Assembly: GCA_041750795.1 (NCBI GenBank)
Contig: JBGSYQ010000327.1
Span: 1-12,960, forward strand
DNA length: 12,960 nt
Origin: JTS-RE94 sp041750795
GTDB lineage: Bacteria; Planctomycetota; Planctomycetia; Pirellulales; PALSA-1355
Reading direction: 5' to 3'
In this document: piece by piece, positions 1-6,891 of the stretch
Numbering within the stretch: position 1 is the stretch's first letter
Layout: each line of letters opens with the position of its first letter
Position numbers and translations under genes: made by a program
The notes under the pieces: model-generated
What the model saw: only the letters and a program-made list of their open reading frames with translations
What the model was told of the DNA's origin: nothing
Databases searched by the model: none

Positions 1-212
1 GGTTCGCCCGAATCGGCCTTCCAGAACTTGCGGTTGACGATCTCGGCGAGGCTGTCGGTTCCGGGGACGGCGCGGAGGATGACGCTGCCGCCGTCGCCGC
101 CATCGCCGCCGTCGGGACCGCCGCGCGGCACGAACTTCTCGCGGCGAAAGCTGACGCAACCGTCGCCGCCGCGGCCCGATTCGATTTCGACAGTGACCCG
201 ATCGACGAACAT
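1..212 (-). CDS. obg: GTPase Obg/CgtA, N-terminal fragment (cut by window edge)
   Basis: Obg is a ribosome-associated GTPase that acts in late assembly of the 50S subunit and in growth control. Only the first 70 codons are here; the gene continues beyond base 1. The visible part is the glycine-rich Obg fold: it opens MFVDRVTVEIESGRGGDGCV, continues with SFRREKFVPRGGPDGGDGGDGG, and reaches NRKFWKADSGE at the edge. The GTPase domain is outside the window. The start is the ATG at 210-212; the ATG at 221-223 is out of frame. No good Shine-Dalgarno (SD) sequence precedes it. It lies downstream of rpmA on the same strand, the usual rpmA-obg order, but a hairpin at 252-283 separates the two. The family call is confident because the glycine-rich signature is distinctive. 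Confidence 0.93.
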   Translation of the reverse strand, partial: MFVDRVTVEIESGRGGDGCVSFRREKFVPRGGPDGGDGGDGGSVILRAVPGTDSLAEIVNRKFWKADSGE

Positions 213-251
213 ACGACCGCCATGGTATGAGAACCGCCAACCATTAAACAG

Positions 252-283
252 TTAGCCCCCAGCCAATGACGACCGGGGGCTAA
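252..283 (-). terminator. Hairpin between rpmA and obg (terminator or attenuator)
   Basis: A perfect 9-bp inverted repeat pairs 252-260 (TTAGCCCCC) with 275-283 (GGGGGCTAA) around a 14-nt loop. On the minus strand it begins about 48 nt after the rpmA stop and is followed by CTGTTTAATGG, only a weak U-rich tail. It could end or attenuate rpmA transcripts before obg, or be a processing or stability element. Its termination function is inferred, not shown. Confidence 0.55.
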
Positions 284-331
284 GTGGAGTGCGATCGAGT
301 GCGCGACCGAGCCGGTGATTCGCCCGGCGAG

Positions 332-583
332 TTACGCCACGCTTTCCAGCACGTTGACGCGGCGACCTTCGCGGTCGAACTGCACCACGCCGTCGGCCAA
401 GGCAAATAGCGTGTAGTCGCTGCCGGTGCCGACGTTGCGGCCGGCTTGAAATTTGGTGCCCACCTGGCGCACCAGGATGTTGCCGGCCACGACCTGTTGG
501 CCGCCGAATTTCTTGACGCCCCGCCGCTGACCGTTCGAGTCGCGGCCGTTGCGGCTGGAGCCTTGCCCCTTCTTATGTGCCAT
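332..583 (-). CDS. rpmA: 50S ribosomal protein L27
   Basis: L27 is a small basic protein of the large subunit whose N-terminal tail reaches toward the peptidyl-transferase centre. The 83-residue product begins MAHKKGQGSSRNGRDSNGQR, the hallmark L27 N-terminus, and contains the conserved GGQQVVAGNILVRQVGTKF and a VGTGSDYTLFALADG segment. The length is normal for the family. The start is an ATG at 581-583 with GGAG at 593-596 on the minus strand, 9 nt upstream. The tail starts directly with AHKKG, so it does not carry the cleavable leader known from Firmicutes. obg follows it as usual. Its usual upstream partner rplU (L21) is absent; that place is taken by an unrelated secreted-protein gene. 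Confidence 0.97.
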   Translation of the reverse strand: MAHKKGQGSSRNGRDSNGQRRGVKKFGGQQVVAGNILVRQVGTKFQAGRNVGTGSDYTLFALADGVVQFDREGRRVNVLESVA

Positions 584-667
584 GATCGTGTGCTCCGGCC
601 GCTGCGCCTTTCGGCCAGGGCCGCGTTCGAGGAGTATCGCTCGGCGTTTGCCGACAAACTCGCAAAT

Positions 668-1636
668 CTACCGGTATTCCCAGCGATAGTCAACCTGACC
701 TGGAATGCCGTAGCGTATCTGGCGCTTGTCCTCGACGTATTCGTCCCCCGGACGCCAGAAGTTGAGCACCAGCGTCTTTTGCAACAATTGGCGGCCGGTC
801 GTCGGAGGATCGCCCGCTTGGAACGCCCCGGGCGGATCGTCCCATTGATAGGCGTTGCTCAGCCCGGCCACCGAAACCGAGAAGGTATCGACCCGCGGAT
901 CCACGTCCTCCCAGGTCGCCACGCCCCACACGCTGCGGTCGATTAACCCGTGGCTCACGGGAATCTTCTGGCTGCCCACGTCCACCGTGTTGAGCAACGT
1001 GCGGTTGGGATCTTCCTTCTGCTGAATGGCCTGGATGGCCGTGGGAATCACACGATCGAGATACGGTTTTTGATACTCGTGCGACTCCAGCACGAACGTG
1101 GGGAAGAACCGCATCTCGCGGTCGATGGCGCCGATGGCGTGCGTCTCGTCGTCCTGCTTCGTGGGACGGAGATGCTCGCCCGTATTACGCACGTGGTAGA
1201 TCATGTACCAGATCAGCTTGCGCTCCATGCGGCCGCCCGCTTGCGGCACGTCGACCCACATCATCCGCACCGGCTTGAAGGTAAACTCCAGGCACCAGAT
1301 ATCCCGGCGAAATACCGTGCCGGTGGCCATCTGTCGCAACGTCTGCGATTCGGGCGAATACTGTGGCTGCCATTCCAAGCCAGGAATGCCTTGCAGAATC
1401 TCCACGATGTCGTGCGTGCTGAACGTCTCTTCCTCGTGGCGATCGGGCGGGATCGTAATCTCCACTCCCGGGGCCAACTGGCGAAACGGCCCGTTGCCGT
1501 CACCAACCGGCAGACTGGCCGTGGCCGCGAACCTGTCTTGCGCTTGCGCGGGGCGCGCTAGCACGCAGTAGGCCGCGCCGACCAACATCGCCAACACCAG
1601 CGCGGCCGACCAACGCATCATCGAAACGTAGCGCAT
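668..1636 (-). CDS. Secreted protein of unknown function
   Basis: I do not recognise a family for this 322-residue protein. Residues 1-8 (MRYVSMMR) form a basic n-region, residues 9-27 a hydrophobic stretch, and 'PAQAQD' gives a likely signal-peptidase I site after about residue 32, so export to the periplasm is inferred. The mature part is rich in W, Y, D and R with no repeats or further membrane segments. It contains a 'DIWCLEFTFKPVRMMWVDVP' segment and ends near 'GQVDYRWEYR'. The ATG at 1634-1636 has a purine-rich AGAGAG about 8 nt upstream. A well-formed promoter lies at 1769-1798 with a structured leader of about 125 nt, so it can be transcribed independently of the gene upstream. rpmA follows after 84 bp and may be co-transcribed. 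It is probably conserved among planctomycetes (inference). Confidence 0.85.
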   Translation of the reverse strand: MRYVSMMRWSAALVLAMLVGAAYCVLARPAQAQDRFAATASLPVGDGNGPFRQLAPGVEITIPPDRHEEETFSTHDIVEILQGIPGLEWQPQYSPESQTLRQMATGTVFRRDIWCLEFTFKPVRMMWVDVPQAGGRMERKLIWYMIYHVRNTGEHLRPTKQDDETHAIGAIDREMRFFPTFVLESHEYQKPYLDRVIPTAIQAIQQKEDPNRTLLNTVDVGSQKIPVSHGLIDRSVWGVATWEDVDPRVDTFSVSVAGLSNAYQWDDPPGAFQAGDPPTTGRQLLQKTLVLNFWRPGDEYVEDKRQIRYGIPGQVDYRWEYR

Positions 1637-1688
1637 GAACGAGGCTCTCTCTTTTTGCGCAAGTTATGTTGGGCGAAGTGAGCAAATC

Positions 1689-1750
1689 GGGCGGAAGCCA
1701 GCCCAACGCATTCCGCCCACCGCCAATGCGTCGCCGAGGCACACCTCGGC
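1689..1750 (-). repeat. Cluster of inverted repeats in the leader of the 668-1636 gene
   Basis: Three inverted repeats are packed here. A 7-bp stem pairs 1733-1739 with 1744-1750 (GCCGAGG/CCTCGGC, loop CACA). A second 7-bp stem pairs 1706-1712 with 1725-1731 (ACGCATT/AATGCGT). An 8-bp stem pairs 1689-1696 with 1711-1718 (GGGCGGAA/TTCCGCCC). The second and third overlap and cannot form together. They sit between the predicted promoter and the start codon on the minus strand. They could be a leader regulatory structure or a copy of an interspersed palindromic repeat; the sequence alone does not decide. Confidence 0.6.
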
Positions 1751-1768
1751 TGCCGCATGGAACTATTG

Positions 1769-1798
1769 AGTATAGTTGGGGTTGCGCCAGACGGTCAA
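1769..1798 (-). promoter_or_regulatory. Sigma-70-like promoter for the 668-1636 gene
   Basis: On the minus strand, TTGACC (1798 to 1793) is followed after 18 nt by TATACT (1774 to 1769), a close match to the sigma-70 consensus. The predicted start of transcription is near 1762, giving a leader of about 125 nt. The -35 box contains the TGA stop codon of the DUF3891-like gene at 1795-1797, so the promoter is placed immediately at the end of that gene. Confidence 0.6.
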
Positions 1799-2604
1799 CT
1801 TTTTGGACGCCCCGGCTCCAGCCGCCAGCCGAGTTGCACGCTTTGTGACGGTGCTGCGGCCAGATCGGCCTGGCCCCGATAACGCCGCACCGGCACGGCA
1901 CGGCCCGCAATTTCGAGATTCAACCCCTCGACCGCCAGCGGCCAGTGCCGGACTACGACACGCTGGGGCTCGCCTTGGGACGCCGGATCGGCCATCTCGA
2001 ACCGCACCGTCGCGCCACCTGGCGTGGTGAATTCTTCGGGCTGGGGGCACTCGCTGCAACAAAACCACAGGCTCAGCGCGTCGAACAGTTGCAGTTGCAA
2101 CAGCGCTCGCTCGGCAAGGTCGCGCGTATGATCGCCCGAGTGCGACAGCCAGGCCTGCAAACAGCCATCGCGCAGATTGTCGTAGGTGGCCAAGAACCGC
2201 TCGGCCAACTGCGTCTCCATCGGCTTGTTCTTCCAGGCCGCGTCAAAGCGGCGCAACAGCGCACAAAAGTGCCCGGCCACGACATAACCGGCCAATGCCC
2301 CATGCTCGGCGGCACCGGTGATCGAGCGGCTCCAGATCTCCAGGCCGTCGGCCACGTCCATTTCGGTGAACGAGCGGGGGCGGCCCGTATCAGCCTCCAC
2401 ACCGGGCGTTTGCTCCCACTCGCTCCAGCCGTCGTCGTGATGCGTGATGGCCCACAACAGCTCGTCGCGCGCCACCAGCGGCACGACCTCGCCCGCTCCC
2501 CAATGCTCTGCCAATTGACCGGACAGGCGCGCGTGGTCGACTTGCGAAATCAGAATCCAACTGGCGCCGGCCACATCCGGCCGTGCCAACTCGCGGCGAA
2601 TCAT
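1795..2604 (-). CDS. DUF3891-like protein, possibly metal-binding
   Basis: The 269-residue soluble product resembles the DUF3891 family, whose function I do not know. The N-terminal half has 'SWILISQVDHARLSGQLAEH' (His24), then a 'HHDDGWSEWE' segment (His55, His56, Asp57, Asp58), 'AGHFC' with His112, and a helical stretch 'LQLFDALSLW' with Asp175. This His/Asp spacing in a mostly helical protein recalls HD-type metal centres, but that is inference. The C-terminal 75 residues look beta-rich and end in a charged tail. The ATG at 2602-2604 was chosen because GGAG lies 9 nt upstream and family members tend to start near 'MIRRE'; a TTG seven codons earlier has no SD. No signal peptide is visible, so it is likely cytoplasmic. 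Confidence 0.8.
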   Translation of the reverse strand: MIRRELARPDVAGASWILISQVDHARLSGQLAEHWGAGEVVPLVARDELLWAITHHDDGWSEWEQTPGVEADTGRPRSFTEMDVADGLEIWSRSITGAAEHGALAGYVVAGHFCALLRRFDAAWKNKPMETQLAERFLATYDNLRDGCLQAWLSHSGDHTRDLAERALLQLQLFDALSLWFCCSECPQPEEFTTPGGATVRFEMADPASQGEPQRVVVRHWPLAVEGLNLEIAGRAVPVRRYRGQADLAAAPSQSVQLGWRLEPGRPKS

Positions 2605-2705
2605 CCTTTGCGGCTCCGGCTCCAACGGGGTCTCGGAAACGGACGCGCGTCCCTTGAAAAGCCTATCGACCGGGCGATCGAAAAGAAAGTCGGCACGGCG
2701 GCGTA

Positions 2706-2816
2706 GTGGCTCGGTCCCCAGAGCAACGCACCGCGCGATTGCTGCAAGAGCAAGCCGATTCCGCTTGGCAGGCGGTTGAGGAGCTCAACGGGCTGCAGAT
2801 CGATGGGGCAGCCTGA
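2706..2816 (+). CDS. Possible 36-residue small ORF (doubtful)
   Basis: In the gap between two minus-strand genes a plus-strand frame starting with GTG reads 36 residues and ends in TGA. Its start is ARSPEQRTARLLQEQADSAW after the initiator, and the whole is acidic, helical and free of rare-looking residues. Codon third positions are mostly G or C, as in neighbouring genes. There is no convincing SD and no ATG start, the frame is short, and orientation is opposite to both flanking genes. It may be a real small protein, a gene remnant or chance. Confidence 0.2.
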   Translation: MARSPEQRTARLLQEQADSAWQAVEELNGLQIDGAA

Positions 2817-2851
2817 AGGCCGGACTCCAACGGAGCGACACACCAACGGGG

Positions 2852-4243
2852 CTATTGCTGCACCACGGGCTGGACGGCCGTGGGGGGCTTGGCGGCCGTG
2901 GGCACCGTAGCGTCGGTCATGCGCAGCCGCTGCACCATGGCACGGTCGGCCTGGGCAAAGCGCTCGCTCAACTCCTGCTCATAGGTGAAGGCCAGCGAAA
3001 CGCGCTTTCCCGCGGTATCCTGGATCAAGTAGTAGACCCATTCGATGGGCAGCTCCGACACGACGCCCCGCGCCACCACTCGCAGCACCTGGTAGCCGGC
3101 TTCGTTCTGGCTCTGCGAAGCGCTGGTGAACTGCCCAAAACTCTTGCCCAGCGAAGTCTGCACGTCGCGCTGAAACTCCGCCAGCGTCACCGGAGATTTC
3201 TTCTCGCCCGGCAACAGCGAAACATTGCACTGCGCCACTAGCTCTCCCTGGTCCATCAACCGCAGGATGGCCAGCTTCGCGTCGTCGGCGGTCAGATACC
3301 AGCGGCGGTCGTACGGAAACCGAAATTGCCCGGAAACCGCCGTATAGTCTAACGCCGCCAGTACGGGCGCGAGCGCCGGGGGCACTTTGGCAACCACTTC
3401 GGGTGTCAGGTGCCGTGACGACCCTATCGGCGTCATGGAAACGATCAGCTTGGCGACGGTGTCGAGCCCGGGCCCGATGTGTCCCACGGCCCGCTTCTCC
3501 TTGATGAGCAGGGCCAGATAGACGACCCGCCCGCGTGCCAGATCGAAGCGGTACTTGGCCTTTAGCTCGATCTCGGTGCCCACTCCTCCGGCGGCGCCGT
3601 TCACCGAGCCGGCCGCGGCGATCTCGACAATGCCGTCGGTGGTCTCTCCCAGCACGCCGGTGACGTCGGTCCAACTGACGGCGTCCAAACAGAGCAGGCT
3701 GGCCATGGTCTGATCCGAAAGCTTCCAGCTTTCACCAAACGCCACCGGCTCGCTCGGCAACAAATCGTCCACCAGCAAGCTTCCGCCCGGCACGTCGATC
3801 AAGTCGAGCTCTTCGCGCCGCAGCGCGGCCGTGGGGCAGTACAACACAGGAGCAGCGCCCGCCGCGCGCTCGACGGCGATCAGGCGATGCGCGTCGTCGA
3901 GCTTGGGCTTTTCGCCACCTTGGTCAACCTTGATCACCGCACGCGTGTCGTCGTAGTAGCGCAGCGTCCGCCGCGGACGATCGGCCTCGTCGACCGCCAG
4001 CAATTGCTCGTCGTATTTGAGGTTGGCGATCACGCTCATGGGCAAGTCCTGGGGCTTGCCATCGACGACCAGCTTCAAGTCGCCGCCAACTTGCAGGGCC
4101 ACTTCCACGCGGGTCAATTCGCCAATCGTGTGCCTGCTTTTAAGGCTTTGTTTGGCGGCCGAATCGGCGGCGCCAAGCTCGCCGGGCGCCCAAATCAACA
4201 AAACCCAGGCCAGCACGACGTGGACACTGCGGCTGGAGTCCAT
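2852..4243 (-). CDS. Secreted protein of unknown function
   Basis: I do not recognise a family. The 463-residue protein starts MDSSRSVHVVLAWVLLIWAP, a signal peptide with likely cleavage after 'GELGA' (residue 25), so it should be exported. Residues about 26-280 form a beta-rich domain that begins 'SRHTIGELTRVEVALQVGG'. The C-terminal part has 'GQFRFPYDRRWYLT' followed by 'AILRLMDQGELVAQCNVSLL' and 'EWVYYLIQDTAGKRVSLAFT', a layout that loosely recalls PsbP/DUF1795-type domains (inference). The last 20 residues are Pro/Ala/Thr/Val-rich. The ATG at 4241-4243 was preferred over one 13 codons upstream because GGGAGG sits 7 nt before it and it puts the signal peptide at the N-terminus. A weak promoter candidate lies at 4297-4325. 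Confidence 0.85.
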   Translation of the reverse strand: MDSSRSVHVVLAWVLLIWAPGELGAADSAAKQSLKSRHTIGELTRVEVALQVGGDLKLVVDGKPQDLPMSVIANLKYDEQLLAVDEADRPRRTLRYYDDTRAVIKVDQGGEKPKLDDAHRLIAVERAAGAAPVLYCPTAALRREELDLIDVPGGSLLVDDLLPSEPVAFGESWKLSDQTMASLLCLDAVSWTDVTGVLGETTDGIVEIAAAGSVNGAAGGVGTEIELKAKYRFDLARGRVVYLALLIKEKRAVGHIGPGLDTVAKLIVSMTPIGSSRHLTPEVVAKVPPALAPVLAALDYTAVSGQFRFPYDRRWYLTADDAKLAILRLMDQGELVAQCNVSLLPGEKKSPVTLAEFQRDVQTSLGKSFGQFTSASQSQNEAGYQVLRVVARGVVSELPIEWVYYLIQDTAGKRVSLAFTYEQELSERFAQADRAMVQRLRMTDATVPTAAKPPTAVQPVVQQ

Positions 4244-4296
4244 TTTCAAGCCTCCCGCAAGAATGCGGCATGTGGTTTGCATGACAGGGCGCTGCG

Positions 4297-4325
4297 GTTA
4301 AGCCACGCCCAAGAGTTGCGGTCAA
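4297..4325 (-). promoter_or_regulatory. Weak promoter candidate for the 2852-4243 gene
   Basis: On the minus strand, TTGACC (4325 to 4320) and CTTAAC (4302 to 4297) are separated by 17 nt. The -35 box is good and the -10 box poor (three of six consensus bases). It would give a leader of about 47 nt ahead of the SD. It is listed because spacing and position fit and no better candidate was found in this gap. Confidence 0.3.
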
Positions 4326-4626
4326 TGGGTAACATCGACCCCATCGGGGCAGCGAATCTAGTCGGCCGGTTGGACTCGAAAAACGGGGAATTTGCGAGCT
4401 TTAGGGCGACGTGCCACCCAAATTGCTGGCACTGCAACCAAGCTGGCCAAAACGGCGTAAGATTTGGTAAAAGAACAACATGGGGCCAAAATCGGACCCC
4501 TGAGAATCCGCTTCGAGCATGCGGAATAATCCGACCAGCCGGCGCGAACATTTCAAGGCCAAACGTGACTTTCTTACGTATAGAGGTAGTGCCTATCCGT
4601 CAATCTCATCTTGTAAGAAGGTAAAC
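4326..4626. other. Divergent intergenic stretch without recognisable gene
   Basis: This is the upstream half of the region between the divergently read secreted-protein gene and the sigma-factor gene. Short open frames exist on both strands but lack SD sequences and recognisable composition. TATAGA at 4579-4584 resembles a -10 box but has no matching -35 element. I see no tRNA, repeat array or strong terminator here. Confidence 0.5.
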
Positions 4627-4703
4627 GGCCGGCGCGGTCGTCAGCCGGTCAATAGGCCGGCCCACCGGATCGGTCAAGTGTCGCACGCCCATTGAGGGGC
4701 GTG
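4627..4703 (+). promoter_or_regulatory. Structured leader upstream of the sigma-factor gene
   Basis: Two perfect inverted repeats precede the sigma gene. A 7-bp stem pairs 4627-4633 with 4656-4662 (GGCCGGC/GCCGGCC). A second 7-bp stem pairs 4684-4690 with 4697-4703 (CACGCCC/GGGCGTG, loop ATTGAG). The second ends 79 nt before the chosen ATG. No U-tract follows either, so they are not obvious terminators. If transcribed they would form a folded 5' leader; regulation through it is inference. Confidence 0.4.
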
Positions 4704-4782
4704 AAAACCAGGAACTCTCTCGTCGGGCGCGGGAGCCGCAAGGATCACCGCCGGGAGTCGCTGGAGAGAAGAGGTGCTCACC

Positions 4783-6453
4783 ATGCATTCGGACTACCAC
4801 AACCCCATCATTCGTCAACTCCGCGATCAGCAAGTTCGCTTCGCTCCGCGCGAGAAGAAGATCGAACAGGTCAACCGCGCCGAGAAGCTGCTCAGCGAGT
4901 TGGACGACGGTCGCACCTATACCTACGAGTATCTGTGCTTCCGGATCACCGACTATCGGCCCGATTCGTTCCCCAATCTGAAGCTCACCGGAGCCGAGGT
5001 GGGGCACGATCTGCGGCTGTTCGTCGAGGATCTGTCGGACGCCGCCGATTTGCCGGCCAGCCGCGCCGGAGAGCGCGTGCTGACCGTCGAAGAGTTGAGC
5101 AAGCTGTTCAAGGTGTCGACCAAGACCATTTCGCGCTGGCGCCAGCAGGGGTTGGTGAGCCGCCGCTTCGTGTTCGACGGCCGCAAGCGCGTCGGGTTCT
5201 TGCAGAGCTCGATCGACCAATTCGTCTCGAAAAACCAGGAACGGGTTCGCCGCGGAGCCCGCTTCAGCCAGCTCACGCTGGAAGAGCGCAGCGAGATCGT
5301 GGAACGCGCCCGCCGCCTGGCCAATGCCGGCGGAGGACTGTCCGACGTGACCAGGCGCATTGCCAAGCACATGGGACGCAGCGTCGAGACGGTGCGCTAC
5401 ACGTTGAAGCACTTCGACCGCGAAAACCCCGCCATGGCCATCTTCCCGCACGCGGGCGGCCCCTTGAGCGAGGAAGACAAGAAGAAAATCTACCAGCAGC
5501 ACCGCCGCGGCGCGCCGATCGAGTCGCTCGCCCAGCGCTACCACCGCACCAAGACCAGCATGTACCGGGTGATCAACGAGATGCGCGCCCGGCGCATCAC
5601 CGAGCTGCCGCTGGACTACATTCCCAACACGGTGTTCGGCCGCGCGAGCATGGAAAAGGCCATGCTGGCCGAGATGCCCGCCTTGGAAACGCCGGCCAAG
5701 AAGACGCGGTTGCCCGCGGGATTGCCGCCCTACCTGGCCAGCCTGTACGAGGTTCCGCTGCTGACGCGCGAACAGGAAGCCCACTTGTTCCGGAAGTTCA
5801 ACTTCCTGAAGTACAAGGCGGCCAAACTTCGCAAGCGGCTGGACCCCGCTCGTGCCAAGAGCGGCCTGATGGACGAGATCGAGAAGCTCTACGAACAGGC
5901 CGTGACGGTCAAGAACCAGATCGTGCGAGCCAACCTGCGGCTGGTGGTTTCGATCGCCAAGCGGCACGTCGGCCAGTGGGACAACTTCTTCGAGCTGGTC
6001 AGCGACGGCAACATGTCGTTGATCCGCGCGGTGGAGAAGTTCGACTACGCTCGCGGCAACAAGTTCAGCACCTACGCCAGTTGGGCGATCATGAAGAACT
6101 TCGCGCGCACCATTCCCGACGAACACCGCCAGCACGACCGCTTCCGAACCAGCCATTCGGAAATGTTCGCCGCCACCGAAGAGTATCGCACCGACCAGTA
6201 CGAGCAGGAATCGGCTCAGCACCAGCGCGAGTCGCAGATCGGCAAGATACTCGGTCGGCTTGACGAGCGCGAGCAGAAGATTATCATTAGTCGATTCGGC
6301 CTGGATCACAGCCAGGAACCGCAAACGCTCAAGGAAGTGGGCGCCGTAATGGGCGTCACCAAGGAGCGCGTCCGGCAAATCGAGGCCCGAGCGCTCGATA
6401 AGCTGCGGATCGCGGCCGAGCAAGACAAGGTCGAAGCGCCCGGTCCGGTTTAG
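4783..6453 (+). CDS. Sigma-70 family factor with N-terminal helix-turn-helix modules
   Basis: This 556-residue protein has a C-terminal sigma-70 core. Region 1.2-like residues are about 315-350 (LPPYLASLYEVPLLTREQEA). Region 2 is about 378-447 (NQIVRANLRLVVSIAKRHVG, then EKFDYARGNKFSTYASWAIM). Region 4 is about 491-545, with 'TLKEVGAVMGVTKERVRQIE'. Region 3 is nearly absent, as in alternative sigma factors. Ahead of the core are apparent DNA-binding modules: a MerR/excisionase-like helix-turn-helix at about 98-150 (LTVEELSKLFKVSTKTISRW), a second helical module at 165-212, and a third at 227-270 with 'PIESLAQRYHRTKTSMYRVI'. The ATG at 4783 has GAGG 8 nt upstream; a GTG at 4774 with GGAG 7 nt upstream is a near-equal alternative. 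It is monocistronic, closed by the terminator at 6491-6529. It is not a typical RpoD; its regulon is unknown. Confidence 0.9.
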   Translation: MHSDYHNPIIRQLRDQQVRFAPREKKIEQVNRAEKLLSELDDGRTYTYEYLCFRITDYRPDSFPNLKLTGAEVGHDLRLFVEDLSDAADLPASRAGERVLTVEELSKLFKVSTKTISRWRQQGLVSRRFVFDGRKRVGFLQSSIDQFVSKNQERVRRGARFSQLTLEERSEIVERARRLANAGGGLSDVTRRIAKHMGRSVETVRYTLKHFDRENPAMAIFPHAGGPLSEEDKKKIYQQHRRGAPIESLAQRYHRTKTSMYRVINEMRARRITELPLDYIPNTVFGRASMEKAMLAEMPALETPAKKTRLPAGLPPYLASLYEVPLLTREQEAHLFRKFNFLKYKAAKLRKRLDPARAKSGLMDEIEKLYEQAVTVKNQIVRANLRLVVSIAKRHVGQWDNFFELVSDGNMSLIRAVEKFDYARGNKFSTYASWAIMKNFARTIPDEHRQHDRFRTSHSEMFAATEEYRTDQYEQESAQHQRESQIGKILGRLDEREQKIIISRFGLDHSQEPQTLKEVGAVMGVTKERVRQIEARALDKLRIAAEQDKVEAPGPV

Positions 6454-6490
6454 CCGCGGCGTCGACCGCCGTAAATTGAAGTACCTTTTG

Positions 6491-6529
6491 ACGCTCTGGC
6501 GGTCCACAACCGGACCGCCAGCGCGTTTT
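6491..6529 (+). terminator. Intrinsic terminator of the sigma-factor gene
   Basis: A perfect 10-bp stem pairs 6496-6505 (CTGGCGGTCC) with 6512-6521 (GGACCGCCAG) around a 6-nt loop. After a single T/C mismatch it is extended by ACGC/GCGT, and it runs into TTTT at 6526-6529. It begins 37 nt after the TAG stop. Stem, small loop and T-tract are those of a Rho-independent terminator. Confidence 0.85.
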
Positions 6530-6837
6530 ACTTGGCGCCCCGAGCCAGGGGATCTTGCCCAAGAAGGAGACCGGCGACAGGCCAGCCAAACGACCGCTGT
6601 GGTGATAATCTTCCCGCGCCGGCGTTTTCGCGGCCTTCTTGCGTCTCCCCTACCTCGAACCGGACAGCCTACCTCGCGCCGGACAGCGGCGCGATGGCCG
6701 CCGTCCTTCGTCGGGTGCTAGCAGTGCAATGCGCGGGGAAACTTGCGCTTGGCCCGGTAAGGGAAGGAAACAAACCTGTTTTTGGGAGCGAAACGGGGGA
6801 TGACGCGTTGGCCAGGCCGTGGAATCGGCTCCCCGTA
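6530..6837. other. Gene-free stretch upstream of the tRNA-tuf operon
   Basis: No frame here resembles a protein: the longer ones run through the tRNA genes or lie opposite the sigma gene. No RNA family was recognised. The one internal structure is a 19-bp tandem duplication at 6649-6686. The segment directly before the promoter at 6838 is GC-rich with no evident operator. Confidence 0.5.
6649..6686. repeat. 19-bp tandem duplication
   Basis: Two adjacent 19-bp copies, 6649-6667 (CCTACCTCGAACCGGACAG) and 6668-6686 (CCTACCTCGCGCCGGACAG), differ at two neighbouring positions. This looks like a simple duplication that has begun to diverge; no function is evident. Confidence 0.75.
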
Positions 6838-6865
6838 TTGCAAGGAACTGGAGGTTCGTTATATT
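6838..6865 (+). promoter_or_regulatory. Sigma-70-like promoter of the tRNA-tuf operon
   Basis: TTGCAA (6838-6843) and TATATT (6860-6865) are separated by 16 nt. The predicted transcription start is near 6872, about 20 nt before tRNA-Thr. It is the best promoter match in the gap and is correctly placed to drive the tRNA cluster and tuf. Confidence 0.55.
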
Positions 6866-6891
6866 TAGTGGTTTTCGTGGGGGACTTGCAG

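Noticed and set aside
2601..2846. 81-codon minus-strand open frame between the DUF3891-like and secreted-protein genes
   Set aside because: It overlaps the start of the DUF3891-like gene in another frame and has no SD or family resemblance.
4579..4584. TATAGA as a -10 box for the sigma-factor gene
   Set aside because: No -35 element at 15-19 nt upstream.
4606..6507. 633-codon open frame on the minus strand
   Set aside because: It lies opposite the well-supported sigma factor gene, has no family resemblance and a composition (many L, V, R, Q, H, G) typical of the antisense of GC-rich coding DNA.
6745..6830. Segment faintly resembling the SRP (4.5S) RNA core (GGTAAGGGAAGGAAACA, then GATGACGCGT)
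   Set aside because: The conserved GGTCAGG-GGAA-AGCAG core and its pairing arms are absent; the resemblance is probably chance.
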